A stretch of 64,000 nucleotides of DNA from Flavobacterium daemonense (GCF_007341385.1 NZ_VJYD01000008.1:124001-188000), one strand, 5' to 3'; positions 41,817 through 52,757 are shown, numbered from the stretch's first letter. Notes: a model not told the origin generated them from the letters alone. Program-made: numbers and translations.

Positions 41817-43613
41817 ATGGAATCTATTAGAAACATTGCAATTATTGCCCACGTCGATCACGGTAAAACCACTTTGGTTGATAAAATTATGTATCACTGT
41901 CAATTATTTCGTGAAAACGAAAACACAGGTGATTTAATTCTTGATAATAACGATTTAGAGCGCGAGAGAGGTATTACTATTACTTCTAAAAACGTATCAG
42001 TTCAATATAAAGGAACAAAAATCAATATTATTGACACTCCAGGCCACGCGGATTTTGGAGGTGAAGTTGAACGTGTATTAAACATGGCCGATGGTGTATG
42101 TTTGCTAGTGGATGCTTTTGAAGGTCCAATGCCACAAACGCGTTTCGTATTACAAAAAGCTATTGATTTAGGTTTGAAACCATGTGTGGTTATCAATAAA
42201 GTTGATAAAGAAAACTGTACTCCTGAAGAAGTTCACGAAAAAGTTTTTGACTTAATGTTTGAATTAGGTGCTACTGAAGAGCAATTGGATTTCCCAACTG
42301 TTTACGGTTCTGCTAAAAACAATTGGATGTCTGATGATTGGAAAAATCAAACACAAAACATTGAGCCATTATTGGACATGGTTATCGCTAATGTTCCAGC
42401 TCCTAAAGTTTCTGAAGGAACGCCTCAAATGTTGATTACATCTTTAGATTTCTCTTCATTTACTGGACGTATTGCTATTGGTCGTCTTGAAAGAGGTATC
42501 TTGAAAGAAGGATCGCCAATTTCTTTAGTAAAAAGAGATGGTAAAGTAATCAAATCAAGAATTAAAGAATTACATACTTTTGAAGGTTTAGGCCGTAGAA
42601 AAGTTGATCAGGTTGTTGCTGGTGATATTTGTGCTGTTGTAGGTATTGAAGGTTTTGAAATTGGTGATACAATCGCTGACTTTGAAAACCCAGAAGCTTT
42701 ACAAACTATTGCTATTGATGAGCCAACAATGAGTATGTTGTTTACAATCAACGATTCACCTTTCTTTGGTAAAGAAGGTAAATTTGTTACTTCTCGTCAC
42801 ATCCGTGAAAGATTGACAAAAGAGCTTGAGAAAAACTTAGCGATGAAAGTTGGTGAAACTGATTCTGCTGATAAATTCATGGTTTTTGGACGTGGTGTAC
42901 TTCACTTGTCTGTTCTTATTGAAACTATGAGAAGAGAAGGTTACGAGCTTCAAATTGGTCAGCCACAGGTAATTATCAAAGAAATTGATGGTGTTAAATG
43001 TGAGCCAATCGAGGAGTTAACTATCGATTTGCCGGAAAATCTTTCAGGTAGAGCAGTTGAATTCGTAACAATCCGTAAAGGTGAAATGCTTTCTATGGAA
43101 GGTAAAGGAGAGCGTATGATTATTAAATTCAACATTCCATCTCGTGGAATCATTGGTTTAAGAAATCAATTGCTTACTGCTACTGCTGGTGAGGCTATTA
43201 TGGCACACCGTTTCATTGGGTATGAACCATATAAAGGAGAAATTCCTGGACGTAACAACGGTTCATTAATCTCTATGGAAAACGGAAAAGCAATTCCTTA
43301 CTCTATCGATAAATTGCAAGATCGTGGTAAATTCTTCGTTGATCCTAACGAGGATATCTACGAAGGACAAGTAATTGGAGAAAATACTCGTAGCGACGAT
43401 ATGACTGTTAACGTTACTAAAACGAAAAAACTTTCTAACGTTCGTTCTTCTGGAGCTGATGATAAAGCTAGAATTATTCCAGCTATCAAATTCTCATTAG
43501 AAGAAGCTTTAGAGTACATTCAAAAAGATGAGTATGTTGAAGTTACTCCAAAATCTCTTCGTTTAAGAAAGATTTACTTGAGTGAAACTGATAGAAAAAG
43601 ATATAAAATCTAA
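41817..43613 (+). CDS. typA: Translational GTPase TypA/BipA
   Basis: A 598-residue elongation-factor-family GTPase. G motifs are [26 protein letters not shown] and NKVDKENCT. Beta-barrel domain II, the domain III/V folds and the BipA-specific C-terminal domain ([28 protein letters not shown]) are in order. It binds ribosomes and aids 50S biogenesis and growth at low temperature or under stress. It stands alone with a terminator downstream. Sequence and length are typical. Confidence 0.97.
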   Translation: MESIRNIAIIAHVDHGKTTLVDKIMYHCQLFRENENTGDLILDNNDLERERGITITSKNVSVQYKGTKINIIDTPGHADFGGEVERVLNMADGVCLLVDAFEGPMPQTRFVLQKAIDLGLKPCVVINKVDKENCTPEEVHEKVFDLMFELGATEEQLDFPTVYGSAKNNWMSDDWKNQTQNIEPLLDMVIANVPAPKVSEGTPQMLITSLDFSSFTGRIAIGRLERGILKEGSPISLVKRDGKVIKSRIKELHTFEGLGRRKVDQVVAGDICAVVGIEGFEIGDTIADFENPEALQTIAIDEPTMSMLFTINDSPFFGKEGKFVTSRHIRERLTKELEKNLAMKVGETDSADKFMVFGRGVLHLSVLIETMRREGYELQIGQPQVIIKEIDGVKCEPIEELTIDLPENLSGRAVEFVTIRKGEMLSMEGKGERMIIKFNIPSRGIIGLRNQLLTATAGEAIMAHRFIGYEPYKGEIPGRNNGSLISMENGKAIPYSIDKLQDRGKFFVDPNEDIYEGQVIGENTRSDDMTVNVTKTKKLSNVRSSGADDKARIIPAIKFSLEEALEYIQKDEYVEVTPKSLRLRKIYLSETDRKRYKI

Positions 43614-43636
43614 TTGATTTTAAGTCTCAATATAGA

Positions 43637-43674
43637 AAATCCCAAATTCCATTATGGAGTTTGGGATTTTTTTT
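43637..43674 (+). terminator. Terminator between typA and the convergent T9SS gene
   Basis: AAATCCCAAA and TTTGGGATTT arms enclose an inner TCC/GGA pairing, followed by eight T. A-rich left flanks make it potentially bidirectional. Confidence 0.85.
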
Positions 43675-43705
43675 ATGATCTAAATTTTTGATTTTTTTTT
43701 GAATT

Positions 43706-46700
43706 TTATCTTTTCAAACTAAAATGACCTTTTGCTTCACGTCCGTCTTCTAGTTTTAAGGTGTACCAATAATCATCTGCTGGCATTGGATTTCCTGTGT
43801 AAGTTCCATCCCAACCATCACCAGAGGTAGAAATTTGCTTGATTAGTTTTCCATAACGATCAAAAATAAGAAGTTTAGCTCCGGAATTAAAAGTGTCACT
43901 TGCTCCCTGAAGATTCCAGTAATCATTATGGCCATCATTATTTGGAGTGAAGAATTTTGGAATTCCTAGAACTGCTACTGTTTTTGAAATTTTCCCGCAT
44001 CCATTTTTATCATTTATATAAAGATCATGAATACCCGGGCGAACATTCTCGAATAAACTAGATTCTTGAAAAGAACCATTTGGATCGTCTAAACTATATT
44101 CATAATTTCCTGCGCCGGAAACATTCGCTTGAACGGTATTATAATCTGATAAATCTGAAATGTCAACTGAGTCAAGATGTGCAATATCAGAAGCTGTTAC
44201 CATGATAGTTCTTGTTCTGCTGCAGCTTTCCTGATCCTTTGTAAAAACTTCAACAGTATATTTTCCTTCTTCATTCACGTCTAGCGTTTCATTTGTTGCT
44301 CCGGGAATAATACTGCCATCTTTTGACCAAATATAGCTATAAGTGTCCGCGGGAACGTTTCCTATAATTCCTGCATCAATTTTTACAAAAAAAGTAGGCA
44401 AATTAGAACATACTAATTTATCAGCATTTTGATTGCTATTGACATCAATATCAGGTTTAGGATTTACTTTAAGTGTAATGTAAGCACCTAATCCAAAACA
44501 CGCATTGTCAAGGTTACTGTCGACGCGCACCCAGATTTCTTGTTGTTTTGGGGCCGTATTTCTGAAATTTGAAGGATCTGCAATTGCATTTATTTCTGCC
44601 AAAGCATCAGCTTCAGTTGGATAATATTTTATAGCATAATTTGAACTTGCTGAAGGAAGCATGGCTTGAATTTCGTTAGTTACGCTGCTAAAATCAAATG
44701 CACTGATTCCGTCTTTGTCATCATTTACTGCGTCTACAAAATCATCACAAATAGTAAACGACCTTTTAAAATTAGGATCGATTTGTGTGGTCGAAACCAC
44801 CAAATTTAATTGTGCAACAGCAAAACATCCATTTGCATTTTCAACTCTTGCCCATATATTTTTATTACTGCTTGTGTAGTATGCAAGTGGATTTGAAATC
44901 AAGCCAACAGGATCTTTTGTATTTGCGCTGGCCAAAGTGGTATAATAGGTAAATGTTTCATTATTGGAGTTGGCAGAAATAAAACTGTTTTTCTCGGTTA
45001 GATTAAAATTAGAAATTCCGTCAGTATCATCGTCACATTGTACTAATGTAATTGGAGAATTTAAAACCGGCAAAGCGTTAAGAATTAGCTGTACAGAATT
45101 GGCAGAAGTTAATCCGCAAGCATTATTGTTTCTGTTTAAAAGCACGCGAAATTGATTGCCATTCATTGTTTTGCTTGTTTTTTGAATGGTCAATGAGGTG
45201 GTTTTCGTTCCTGTATATACTGCGTTTTCAGTCAAAGCATTCCAGTTGCTTCCGCCATCTGCAGAAAACTGCCATTGAAAACTATCTGCATTCGATTCTA
45301 CACTAAAAATTGCTTTTTCTAATTCACAGACTGTCTGATTTTCGGGCTGTTTGGTGATTACAATAGGAGTTGCAATAATGTAATTGCCATTTGGAACCGT
45401 ATAACCATCCGTTCTGCTGGTGACAACTCCAGAGGCATTTACTACAACTGGCGTATTTCCTAAATGTCCATCAAAATCAGGATCAGTAAATCCAGCTTCG
45501 ATTACATCATTACAACCGTCGTTGTCACTGTCTATCTCGGTGTAGTTCAGTATTCCGTCAGTATCAGAATCTAGAATAGTATATTTTAAAACACCACTAT
45601 CAGGATTTGTCTCTAAAGCATCAGATAATCCATTGATTCCAAAAACGGTTGCGTCAACAATCCCATCTCGATTAGTGTCTGGAGCATTGCTTCCAGATTC
45701 TGCTACATCGTAGATTCCGTCGTTATCACTATCTAAATCAAGGTAATTTGGAACCCCGTCATTGTCCGTATCGATTGGACTAGCTCCAATATTGAAAATT
45801 TCATCTAATCCATCAGCATTTGTATCTTTTTTTGATAAAGCGATTGGCTTGATTTGTGATTCAATTACGTCAGGAACGCCATCGTTATCCGAATCTAAAT
45901 CTACTTGATCAGGAATTCCATCGCCATCGCTGTCTTTTGGAACGCAAGTTGCTACGACCTTAAAGGTTGCTTTATTTCCTGCTGTATCAAGCAGGTTTTT
46001 GTGTGTAATTTTAAAAGATTGTGTTTGATAAGATTGGAATTTGAATGTACCAGTTCCAGCTGGTAATGGCACATTTCCATTTAATCGAAAGCGAATTTCA
46101 AAAGAAGAAAACTGCGTAACACCGCTTTCATATATTCCATCATAATTGGTGTCAATTAATAATTGATTATCAGGATTTAGAACTGTAACGGTTTTATCAA
46201 TATCTGAATTGATAATATATTCAGAATCAGAATTTAATAAATCAGTCGCATTTGCAGTTGAACTATATTCTAAACGAATATTCATTGGTTTTGCAAAATT
46301 CAGATTATAGCTTGCTGAAAAACCTTTTCCAGCCAATACTTCAGTAACGAAACTTCCATCTGCATTTCCTGTAAAAGGTATTGCAGCGGCAGGTGTACTG
46401 CTTGTAATCGTTCCTGTGAAAGAATTTGAGTAAGTTCCTGCTTTTACCAATCCCGAATTTGGATTTGAAATATTTATAGGCAAATCACCATATGATTCGG
46501 TACAATTTGTTATTCCATCATTATCATAATCGATGTCGATATTATCGTTGGCTAAGTCATTATCATTATTGATTGGACATTCACTCACCGGAATTTTATC
46601 GGAGAAAACATCACTTACACAACCAGAAATACTTCCTTTTACTTGATAAAAGCCAGGTTGAGTAGGGCTGAAGTTATTTTTGTTTTCGCCCGGAATAAGA

Positions 46701-48205
46701 ACATCGTCTTTATACCATTGAAAATTATCATAAGACGAAAGCGTATTTATTTTTAAAGAAACGTTTGGAATACAAGCCGAATTGTTCAATGCAATTTTTC
46801 CGCTGACAATTTCAGGTTTTAGGTCAAAACCAGAATAATATCCGCCATAAGTTGCAGCGCCATTGGTTCCAAAATAAGAAACATAAACTTGTTTTGTTGA
46901 TTTTACAGCTATGTTTCCTGATAAATTGGAAACGCTATAACGCACAAAATCGGCTGTTCCTTGAATTGGAGTAGGGAGCGCCGAGATTGCGCTATTGTTT
47001 AATAAAACCGTAGCGCCGGTTTCGGTTACAATATTTAGATATCCGGTAAATGAATTGTTTCCAATTGACTGAATTTCTGGAATGTTGTCAACGGTATTTG
47101 GCGTGGCACAATTTATTGGTGGTACAAAAAATAAATTTTGGTTGGCAGGGTGATTTGTTCCGCCAATGCTCTGATAGGCAAATACATTTGCAGATGTTTT
47201 TACATATAAAGTTCCGTTATTGAACTGGTTTCCGTCAATTGCTGCATATTCGCCACTATTAAGCGTTTTGTAAGGTACAGTTGAACCATTAAGATATACT
47301 TGTGTACCATTGTAATGCGCTACAAGTAAAACACGTTCTAATTCTTCAGTTCCAAGTCCTTTTATGAAAATATATTCTTTTCCTGTTTTTTCAAGCGAAA
47401 CAATTTGGTCAAAACCCACATCTCTTCCTAACGGTGCCAGACTGCCATTTTGAGTTGTTCCCAATTCGGTGCTGTTGCTTCCGCCAAAGGAACCTGAGTT
47501 AACAACCACAGGCTTGTCAGATGTGACCAATGCTCCAATTAATTTAGAGCTATTTGAGGGCGATTCGTTTATATTGTTATTAAATAAAGTGAGTATATAG
47601 CTTTCATTTTTATTCAATATAGCAGTTATTGGTCCCGAAACGGTTGTTCCGTCTGAGAGTCTGGTTCCGTTTTGAATATTTGAAATGGTAATTTTTGTGC
47701 CATTTTCGGTAGCCATTATAGACGTGAAGTTGGCCAAAGTGGGGTCAACTAGTGGATTTAGCATTGCACCTAATCTAAAAGTAGTACCCAATGCACTATT
47801 TCCTTTAGAGACTAGTCCCCCTGCATGATTATAGCCATTTTGAGCAAGTACAGCATTTACCCTTGCGCTCACATAAATTAGGTCTTCAGCTTCTATGACA
47901 TAACCTCGGTTTGATACAACTCCAGTACTTAACAAAGGAACAAATAACTGCGTTCCTGGGCCAGTGCCAATATAATATCGATAAGGATTACTGCTGTTTA
48001 CAGTGCCGTTTATTACGCTTCCTCCATTAGCTATGATTTTAAAATTGACATTTGCAGTACTTGGAGTGGAAATATAAAGATATTGATCATTAACTAATAA
48101 TGAAGGATTGCAAATTAATGGCGGTATATAATGTGTTTTGCTGAATTGCGAGAAACAATTTAACGTGAAAAGCAAAAATAAAAAGAAGTGTAATGTTTTT
48201 TTCAT
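43706..48205 (-). CDS. T9SS type B surface protein with IgGFc-like and TSP3-type domains
   Basis: A 1499-residue secreted protein (signal MKKTLHFFLFLLFTLNCFSQ). An N-terminal region (to about 450) resembles IgGFc-binding-protein-like domains (ICNPSLLVNDQYLYISTP, GGTNHPANQNLFFVPP). Ig-like/PKD-type segments follow, with thrombospondin type 3-like calcium-binding repeats (several D.DNDGI.D types such as DSDGDGIPDQ and DLDSDNDGVPDV). More Ig-like domains follow. The C-terminal 85 residues are the gliding motility-associated/CHU_C type B sorting domain (PKFFTPNNDGHNDYWNL to KGHFSLKR). It should be exported by the type IX system as a large adhesin or matrix protein. A longer frame by 15 codons exists but lacks a signal peptide. 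Confidence 0.9.
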   Translation of the reverse strand: MKKTLHFFLFLLFTLNCFSQFSKTHYIPPLICNPSLLVNDQYLYISTPSTANVNFKIIANGGSVINGTVNSSNPYRYYIGTGPGTQLFVPLLSTGVVSNRGYVIEAEDLIYVSARVNAVLAQNGYNHAGGLVSKGNSALGTTFRLGAMLNPLVDPTLANFTSIMATENGTKITISNIQNGTRLSDGTTVSGPITAILNKNESYILTLFNNNINESPSNSSKLIGALVTSDKPVVVNSGSFGGSNSTELGTTQNGSLAPLGRDVGFDQIVSLEKTGKEYIFIKGLGTEELERVLLVAHYNGTQVYLNGSTVPYKTLNSGEYAAIDGNQFNNGTLYVKTSANVFAYQSIGGTNHPANQNLFFVPPINCATPNTVDNIPEIQSIGNNSFTGYLNIVTETGATVLLNNSAISALPTPIQGTADFVRYSVSNLSGNIAVKSTKQVYVSYFGTNGAATYGGYYSGFDLKPEIVSGKIALNNSACIPNVSLKINTLSSYDNFQWYKDDVLIPGENKNNFSPTQPGFYQVKGSISGCVSDVFSDKIPVSECPINNDNDLANDNIDIDYDNDGITNCTESYGDLPINISNPNSGLVKAGTYSNSFTGTITSSTPAAAIPFTGNADGSFVTEVLAGKGFSASYNLNFAKPMNIRLEYSSTANATDLLNSDSEYIINSDIDKTVTVLNPDNQLLIDTNYDGIYESGVTQFSSFEIRFRLNGNVPLPAGTGTFKFQSYQTQSFKITHKNLLDTAGNKATFKVVATCVPKDSDGDGIPDQVDLDSDNDGVPDVIESQIKPIALSKKDTNADGLDEIFNIGASPIDTDNDGVPNYLDLDSDNDGIYDVAESGSNAPDTNRDGIVDATVFGINGLSDALETNPDSGVLKYTILDSDTDGILNYTEIDSDNDGCNDVIEAGFTDPDFDGHLGNTPVVVNASGVVTSRTDGYTVPNGNYIIATPIVITKQPENQTVCELEKAIFSVESNADSFQWQFSADGGSNWNALTENAVYTGTKTTSLTIQKTSKTMNGNQFRVLLNRNNNACGLTSANSVQLILNALPVLNSPITLVQCDDDTDGISNFNLTEKNSFISANSNNETFTYYTTLASANTKDPVGLISNPLAYYTSSNKNIWARVENANGCFAVAQLNLVVSTTQIDPNFKRSFTICDDFVDAVNDDKDGISAFDFSSVTNEIQAMLPSASSNYAIKYYPTEADALAEINAIADPSNFRNTAPKQQEIWVRVDSNLDNACFGLGAYITLKVNPKPDIDVNSNQNADKLVCSNLPTFFVKIDAGIIGNVPADTYSYIWSKDGSIIPGATNETLDVNEEGKYTVEVFTKDQESCSRTRTIMVTASDIAHLDSVDISDLSDYNTVQANVSGAGNYEYSLDDPNGSFQESSLFENVRPGIHDLYINDKNGCGKISKTVAVLGIPKFFTPNNDGHNDYWNLQGASDTFNSGAKLLIFDRYGKLIKQISTSGDGWDGTYTGNPMPADDYWYTLKLEDGREAKGHFSLKR

Positions 48206-48394
48206 TGGCTTATTTAATGGCTGCATACAGAATTGAATCGCCCAAACCAAAAATAAGATTTATTTTACTTTCACTGAAAAACCTAGTGTTTTTTATTTAT
48301 AAATATTTAAAATTTAAGAGTTTCGAAATTTCTACGTTCCAAAAACACATTTGTAAAGAAAAAAAACATGAAAAGACGATGATTAAAAAGAAAT

Positions 48395-50731
48395 TTACCT
48401 TTTTAAACTAAAATGCCCTTTTACGCTTTTTCCGTCAATAAAAAGAAGCGTAAACCAATAATCGTCTGATGGCAATTGTTCACCATTAAATATACCGTTC
48501 CAGCCTGTACTGTTTTGGTTCAGTTGTTTCAAGAATTTCCCGTAGCGATCAAAAATACGAATAGTGTAATTTGGCATCAGATTTATATTTTTAATTGCCC
48601 ACAAGTCGTTATACCCATCACCGTTTGGTGTAAAGAATTTAGGATAATCTAAAACATAAACTAAAAAACGATTCGAAAGTCCGCAACCATTTTTATCTCT
48701 GGCAACCGCATAGTAAATTCCTGGTTCGATGCCTGTGAATAATGGATTATCTTGAAAAACATCTCCATCTAGTGAAAATTCATAATTGCCAGTACCTGTA
48801 TATTTTAATAAAATCGAATTATCAGTTCCAGAAAAATCCTTAACATCAGCATCAGTAATGACTGCCGGTTCAGACAAAAGAACCTTGAATTTTTTAGTTT
48901 TTTGGCATCCATTTGCATCAGTCACAGTAACCGAATAATCGCCTGGCACGTTGACTAGCAAGGAATTTGACGTACTATTTCCGGGCGTCCATAAATAACT
49001 GCTGTAACCTGTGGCAACGCTTAAAGTAATATCACCATTGCTGCAAATAGATTTTGATTCATCCTGAAAATTTGGCGGATCAAAAGTGTTGACAGTCAGT
49101 GTAACTGGGGAAATATTATAACAGTCAGCACCATTTACAATTCGGGCATAAATAGTTTGAGAGCCTGCAATTGTGTTTTTAAAAATATTCGGAAGCACAT
49201 TTGTCTCAAGCAAAGCATCGTTTGGAGTTAAAAAATAATTTACTTGCAACCCTGCAGGAAGACCAGTTAATAATTGTGGCGTAACTTGAGATTGAAGATC
49301 AAATTGATAAAACCCATCTTGTTTATCATCGCCATCACAAGTTTTAACTGGATTTTGCGCTGCGATTGTATTGTTTGAAATTTGAAGATTTACTTCAGCC
49401 GTTTTATAACAGCCAAACTTGTTTTCTATTCTTCCAAAAATAATTTGATTGAGGCTTTTATTTGTGTATTTGCTTGGATTTACAATCGGATTTGTTTTAG
49501 ATTGAGCATCGGCCAATGTTTCATAATAACCAGTGTTTGTAATATCTGGCGCGTTATTTTTTATAATATTGTCCGCTTTAGTCAAGTTAAAAATTGTTGT
49601 ACCATCATTATTGTCATCACATTGTACAATTGTTGTGTTGGTTGTTAGAATTTCCGGAGCAAATTCAAGTTTAATTTGCCCTGTTAAAGTACAGGTTGAA
49701 GCTGTGACAGTAGCTTCTACTTTGTAAGTTCCTGATGTTTTTGCATTATAGGAAGGACCGTTTTCTCCCGGAATTTGTACGCCATCTTGAAACCATTTAA
49801 AACTATATGTAGCAGGTAAATTGGTGTTTAATGGCACAGTTTCTCCAAAACAAACTGGATTATTTCCTGCGACTGTTCGATCTTCTCCAAAATTAATCTG
49901 CGAAGTAAAACTGCCCGCTTGCAAAAATACTGCCGAATCATAATATTCAAATCTGTCATCGCCAATAACAAGTTTGATATGATATTTTTTTCCTGGTGTT
50001 ACATTGGCTCTTGCATTCATTGTAACCGTTTGAGCGGTAAAATTTATTGGTGCTGTCGGCGGATTGAATGCATTGAAATATTGTGGATTAACAGCCTGAC
50101 AACCTAAATAGGGATCTCCGCTTCTATCTTTTCCGGGTATAATTGTCGGGTGAATATTAAAGGAAGAAACGGGAGTAACGCTATTTGGTATCGTAGCAAT
50201 ATTTTTATATGGATCAGTTGTTCCGGTTTCTTTAATTAAAAAGGCAAAACCATCTGAATATTGACATGGATAGCCATATTGGTATTCATTTGAAGCAAAA
50301 ATGTAATTAAAATTTATCAAATCGGTCAAGGGAACAAAATCAAATTCTAATACTGTAGCATTGACAGATTTAATTCCTAACGCCTGATCAAGATCGGCAT
50401 CTCCAAGCCAAACATTATTTCCTCCTCCATATGATGCGGTATAAGGTCCAGCTATTTGGTTTCCCATAGAAGTACTTAAAACAACACCTTCGGCAAATGG
50501 GAAATTGCTTGTACCTGCATTAAAATAAGCATAACTCATAGGAACAATAGGAAAAGCACCATCTCCATTGCCACTTGTATTTGTAATTGTAAGACAGGAA
50601 CTGTTGACTAAGGTATTTTCGATTAATTGCTGTGGTGTTCGTGCGCCATCTACAATAATATTTTGCGCATTTACAGAGATAAATGCGCAACTTATATAGA
50701 TAATGAAAAGGAAAATTCTAGAATAATTCAT
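48395..50731 (-). CDS. T9SS type B choice-of-anchor L surface protein
   Basis: A 778-residue secreted protein (signal MNYSRIFLFIIYISCAFISVNAQ). A choice-of-anchor L domain (about 30-280: PQQLIENTLVNSSCLTITNTSG, FDFVPLTDLINFNYIFASNEYQYG, GDDRFEYYDSAVFL) is followed by Ig-like and cell-surface repeats (CDDNNDGTTIFNLT-type). The type B sorting domain (PKFFTPNGDGYNDLWAIKN to KGHFSLKR) closes the protein. Both this and the next gene end in the same octapeptide GHFSLKR-type tail. The gene starts 13 bp after the ABC permease, with a TATATTTG box in the gap. Function is unknown; surface adhesion is the usual guess. Confidence 0.9.
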   Translation of the reverse strand: MNYSRIFLFIIYISCAFISVNAQNIIVDGARTPQQLIENTLVNSSCLTITNTSGNGDGAFPIVPMSYAYFNAGTSNFPFAEGVVLSTSMGNQIAGPYTASYGGGNNVWLGDADLDQALGIKSVNATVLEFDFVPLTDLINFNYIFASNEYQYGYPCQYSDGFAFLIKETGTTDPYKNIATIPNSVTPVSSFNIHPTIIPGKDRSGDPYLGCQAVNPQYFNAFNPPTAPINFTAQTVTMNARANVTPGKKYHIKLVIGDDRFEYYDSAVFLQAGSFTSQINFGEDRTVAGNNPVCFGETVPLNTNLPATYSFKWFQDGVQIPGENGPSYNAKTSGTYKVEATVTASTCTLTGQIKLEFAPEILTTNTTIVQCDDNNDGTTIFNLTKADNIIKNNAPDITNTGYYETLADAQSKTNPIVNPSKYTNKSLNQIIFGRIENKFGCYKTAEVNLQISNNTIAAQNPVKTCDGDDKQDGFYQFDLQSQVTPQLLTGLPAGLQVNYFLTPNDALLETNVLPNIFKNTIAGSQTIYARIVNGADCYNISPVTLTVNTFDPPNFQDESKSICSNGDITLSVATGYSSYLWTPGNSTSNSLLVNVPGDYSVTVTDANGCQKTKKFKVLLSEPAVITDADVKDFSGTDNSILLKYTGTGNYEFSLDGDVFQDNPLFTGIEPGIYYAVARDKNGCGLSNRFLVYVLDYPKFFTPNGDGYNDLWAIKNINLMPNYTIRIFDRYGKFLKQLNQNSTGWNGIFNGEQLPSDDYWFTLLFIDGKSVKGHFSLKR

Positions 50732-50744
50732 AGTAACAAATATA

Positions 50745-51581
50745 CTATAAATCTCTTTTTTTTAATAGTTTGTAAGAAAAATATATAAATAAAAATGTCC
50801 AGACTAAAACGATTAAAACTGCCGAATAACTAACGCTATAATCAATATCTGTGTCGATTCCCATTTGTGTGCCAATGCTCTTGACTACAGATAATCGCGG
50901 TGCTGGATTAACAATTAAATTGGACATTGATTCTAAAGGTAAAAACTGCGTAATCTTCTCATCGGTATCGCTGTTCGGGAAGACTCTAAATGCCAAAGTG
51001 CCTCGTATTATGGCTTCAACAATATTCCAAACTAAAAGAAATCCTAAAGCAAAAGCCGAACGTTTTATCAAAATTCCTAAAAACAAACAGAACGAAAAGA
51101 AACCAACTAGCTTTACAAAAAAGGCTAACAGATAATCTAAATCGCTGAAGATAATTCCAATTTCATTATAAGAAGAAAAGCATAAGCCGAGAATCAAGCT
51201 CATTACAAAAACAAAAAGTGTTGATACAAAAGCAAAAAGAACAACAGTCAAAAATTTTGATAATATAAATTCTTTTTTACTTAAACCGTCGATCAGGTTT
51301 TGTTTTAGAGTGCCATAACTGTATTCATTTGCCATCATTGAGACGATGACAATGGCTAAGAAAAATTTCAACCAAGCGGCAACATAGGTATTAAAATGCC
51401 AGATGAATGGAAAATTGAAGATTCCCATTTCGGCTAAATGAAATTTAAACGGACCAATATCGAATTTTATTGAAGCAATTAATGCTATAAATGAAAGCAG
51501 AATAAAATAAGCAAGTGTTAAGATACGACTGGATTTATTTTTCCAGATTTTTTGAAGTTCTATAGAGATAAGTCGGTTCAT
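50745..51581 (-). CDS. ABC-2 type transporter permease
   Basis: A 278-residue membrane protein with six or so hydrophobic segments and the ABC-2 pattern of an N-terminal cytoplasmic start (LISIELQKIWKNKSSRILTLAYF), the large first loop with AEMGIFNFP, and ANEYSYGTLKQNLIDGLSKKEFILSK. It is the permease of the upstream ATPase, whose stop is 3 bp away. Pairs of this kind serve as exporters of unknown substrate, sometimes antibiotics or lipids. It is followed after 13 bp by a T9SS surface protein gene. Confidence 0.9.
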   Translation of the reverse strand: MNRLISIELQKIWKNKSSRILTLAYFILLSFIALIASIKFDIGPFKFHLAEMGIFNFPFIWHFNTYVAAWLKFFLAIVIVSMMANEYSYGTLKQNLIDGLSKKEFILSKFLTVVLFAFVSTLFVFVMSLILGLCFSSYNEIGIIFSDLDYLLAFFVKLVGFFSFCLFLGILIKRSAFALGFLLVWNIVEAIIRGTLAFRVFPNSDTDEKITQFLPLESMSNLIVNPAPRLSVVKSIGTQMGIDTDIDYSVSYSAVLIVLVWTFLFIYFSYKLLKKRDL

Positions 51582-51584
51582 GGT

Positions 51585-52496
51585 TTAGTTTTTTTGAATG
51601 GTAGCGTTTTTGGTTAATTCTAAAAATTGTGCTTCAAGGCTGTTTTTGCGTTTTACCAAATGATTTAAAACAATATTTTTTGAGAATAAAAACTGATTTA
51701 AATCGGAAGCTGAGAGTTCTGATTTTAAGTAAACTAAAACTTTTTCATCTTCTTCTTTAATTTGGGAAACGGCCGGATGCTCATTCAAAATCAATTTTAA
51801 AACCTGATTATCATTCGAAGAAATTTCAAAGAAACCTTCATTAGCCGACATTGCATCAACTGAACCCGAATATAAAATTTCGCCTTTTCTTAAAACCACT
51901 ACATGTGAACAAACTTTTTCGACTTCGTCCAATAAATGCGAAGCCAGTAAAATTGTGGTTCCTTTCGCAGCGATTTCTTTTATAATATCGCGAATTTGGT
52001 GGATTCCTTGTGGGTCTAAACCATTTGTTGGTTCGTCTAAAATCAAAATTTCGGGATCATTCAAAAGTGCTGATGCGATGGCAAGACGCTGTTTCATACC
52101 TAGTGAAAAGGTACTGAATTTGCTGTCTTTTCTTTCTGTCAAACCAACGAGATTCAGTTTTTCAATAATTTTAGCGTAGCCGATGTTTTTGATTTTGCAG
52201 ACTAACTTCAGGTTTTCTTCCGCTGTCATATAAGGGTAAAAGTTTGGACGCTCGATAATTGCACCTACTTTTTTCAGCGCTTCGTGCGTTTGTATTTTTC
52301 CGTCAAACCATTTATAATTGCCTGAGGTTTCGTTTACAACATTCAATACAATTCCTAAAGTGGTTGATTTTCCGCTTCCGTTAGGACCAAGAATACCATA
52401 AACATGGCCTTTCTGAATGCTGAATGATACGTTTTTCAACGCTTGCACACGTCCGTATCTTTTACTGAGATTTTCGATGGTAAGAATGGTTTCCAA
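51585..52496 (-). CDS. ABC transporter ATP-binding protein
   Basis: A 303-residue ABC ATPase with Walker A (GILGPNGSGKST), signature (FSLGMKQRLAIASAL), Walker B (ILILDEPTNGLDP) and switch His (LASHLLDEV) all intact. The C-terminal 80 residues form the usual DUF4162-like tail seen in exporters of this subfamily. It powers the ABC-2 permease encoded 3 bp downstream. The promoter region is the 305-bp gap 52497-52801, which holds repeat copy B. Confidence 0.95.
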   Translation of the reverse strand: METILTIENLSKRYGRVQALKNVSFSIQKGHVYGILGPNGSGKSTTLGIVLNVVNETSGNYKWFDGKIQTHEALKKVGAIIERPNFYPYMTAEENLKLVCKIKNIGYAKIIEKLNLVGLTERKDSKFSTFSLGMKQRLAIASALLNDPEILILDEPTNGLDPQGIHQIRDIIKEIAAKGTTILLASHLLDEVEKVCSHVVVLRKGEILYSGSVDAMSANEGFFEISSNDNQVLKLILNEHPAVSQIKEEDEKVLVYLKSELSASDLNQFLFSKNIVLNHLVKRKNSLEAQFLELTKNATIQKN

Positions 52497-52619
52497 GTTT
52501 TTTTCGGTTTTAGTTTTTAGTATGACGAATCAAGTTCTATATTGTTACGCGAAATTTATTTTTATCGTGTTATTGATGTAAATTTGTATTAAAGTTACAT
52601 GTTTTGTGTAATTATTTTC

Positions 52620-52757
52620 AACACATAGAAACATAGATTTCTGAAGGTTTAAAAGAAAGGCGTTTCACTAATTTCAATGCACATAGTTTAGCTATGTGTG
52701 GAAACGAGTTTCTTTAAATTTCTTTTTTCGGTACAAAAATCTATGTTTCTGTGTGTT
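52620..52757 (-). repeat. Intergenic palindromic repeat, ~137-bp family, copy B
   Basis: A 138-bp unit whose reverse complement aligns with copies at 1553 and 59916. Terminal repeats are AACACATAGAAACATAG and CTATGTTTCTGTGTGTT. Internal AGAAACTCGTTTCC-type and ACACATAG...CTATGTG palindromes and the AGTGAAACGCCTTTC marker are seen. It separates the divergent ABC ATPase and kinase-fold-like genes. Nothing else is recognisable in 52497-52619. Confidence 0.85.
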
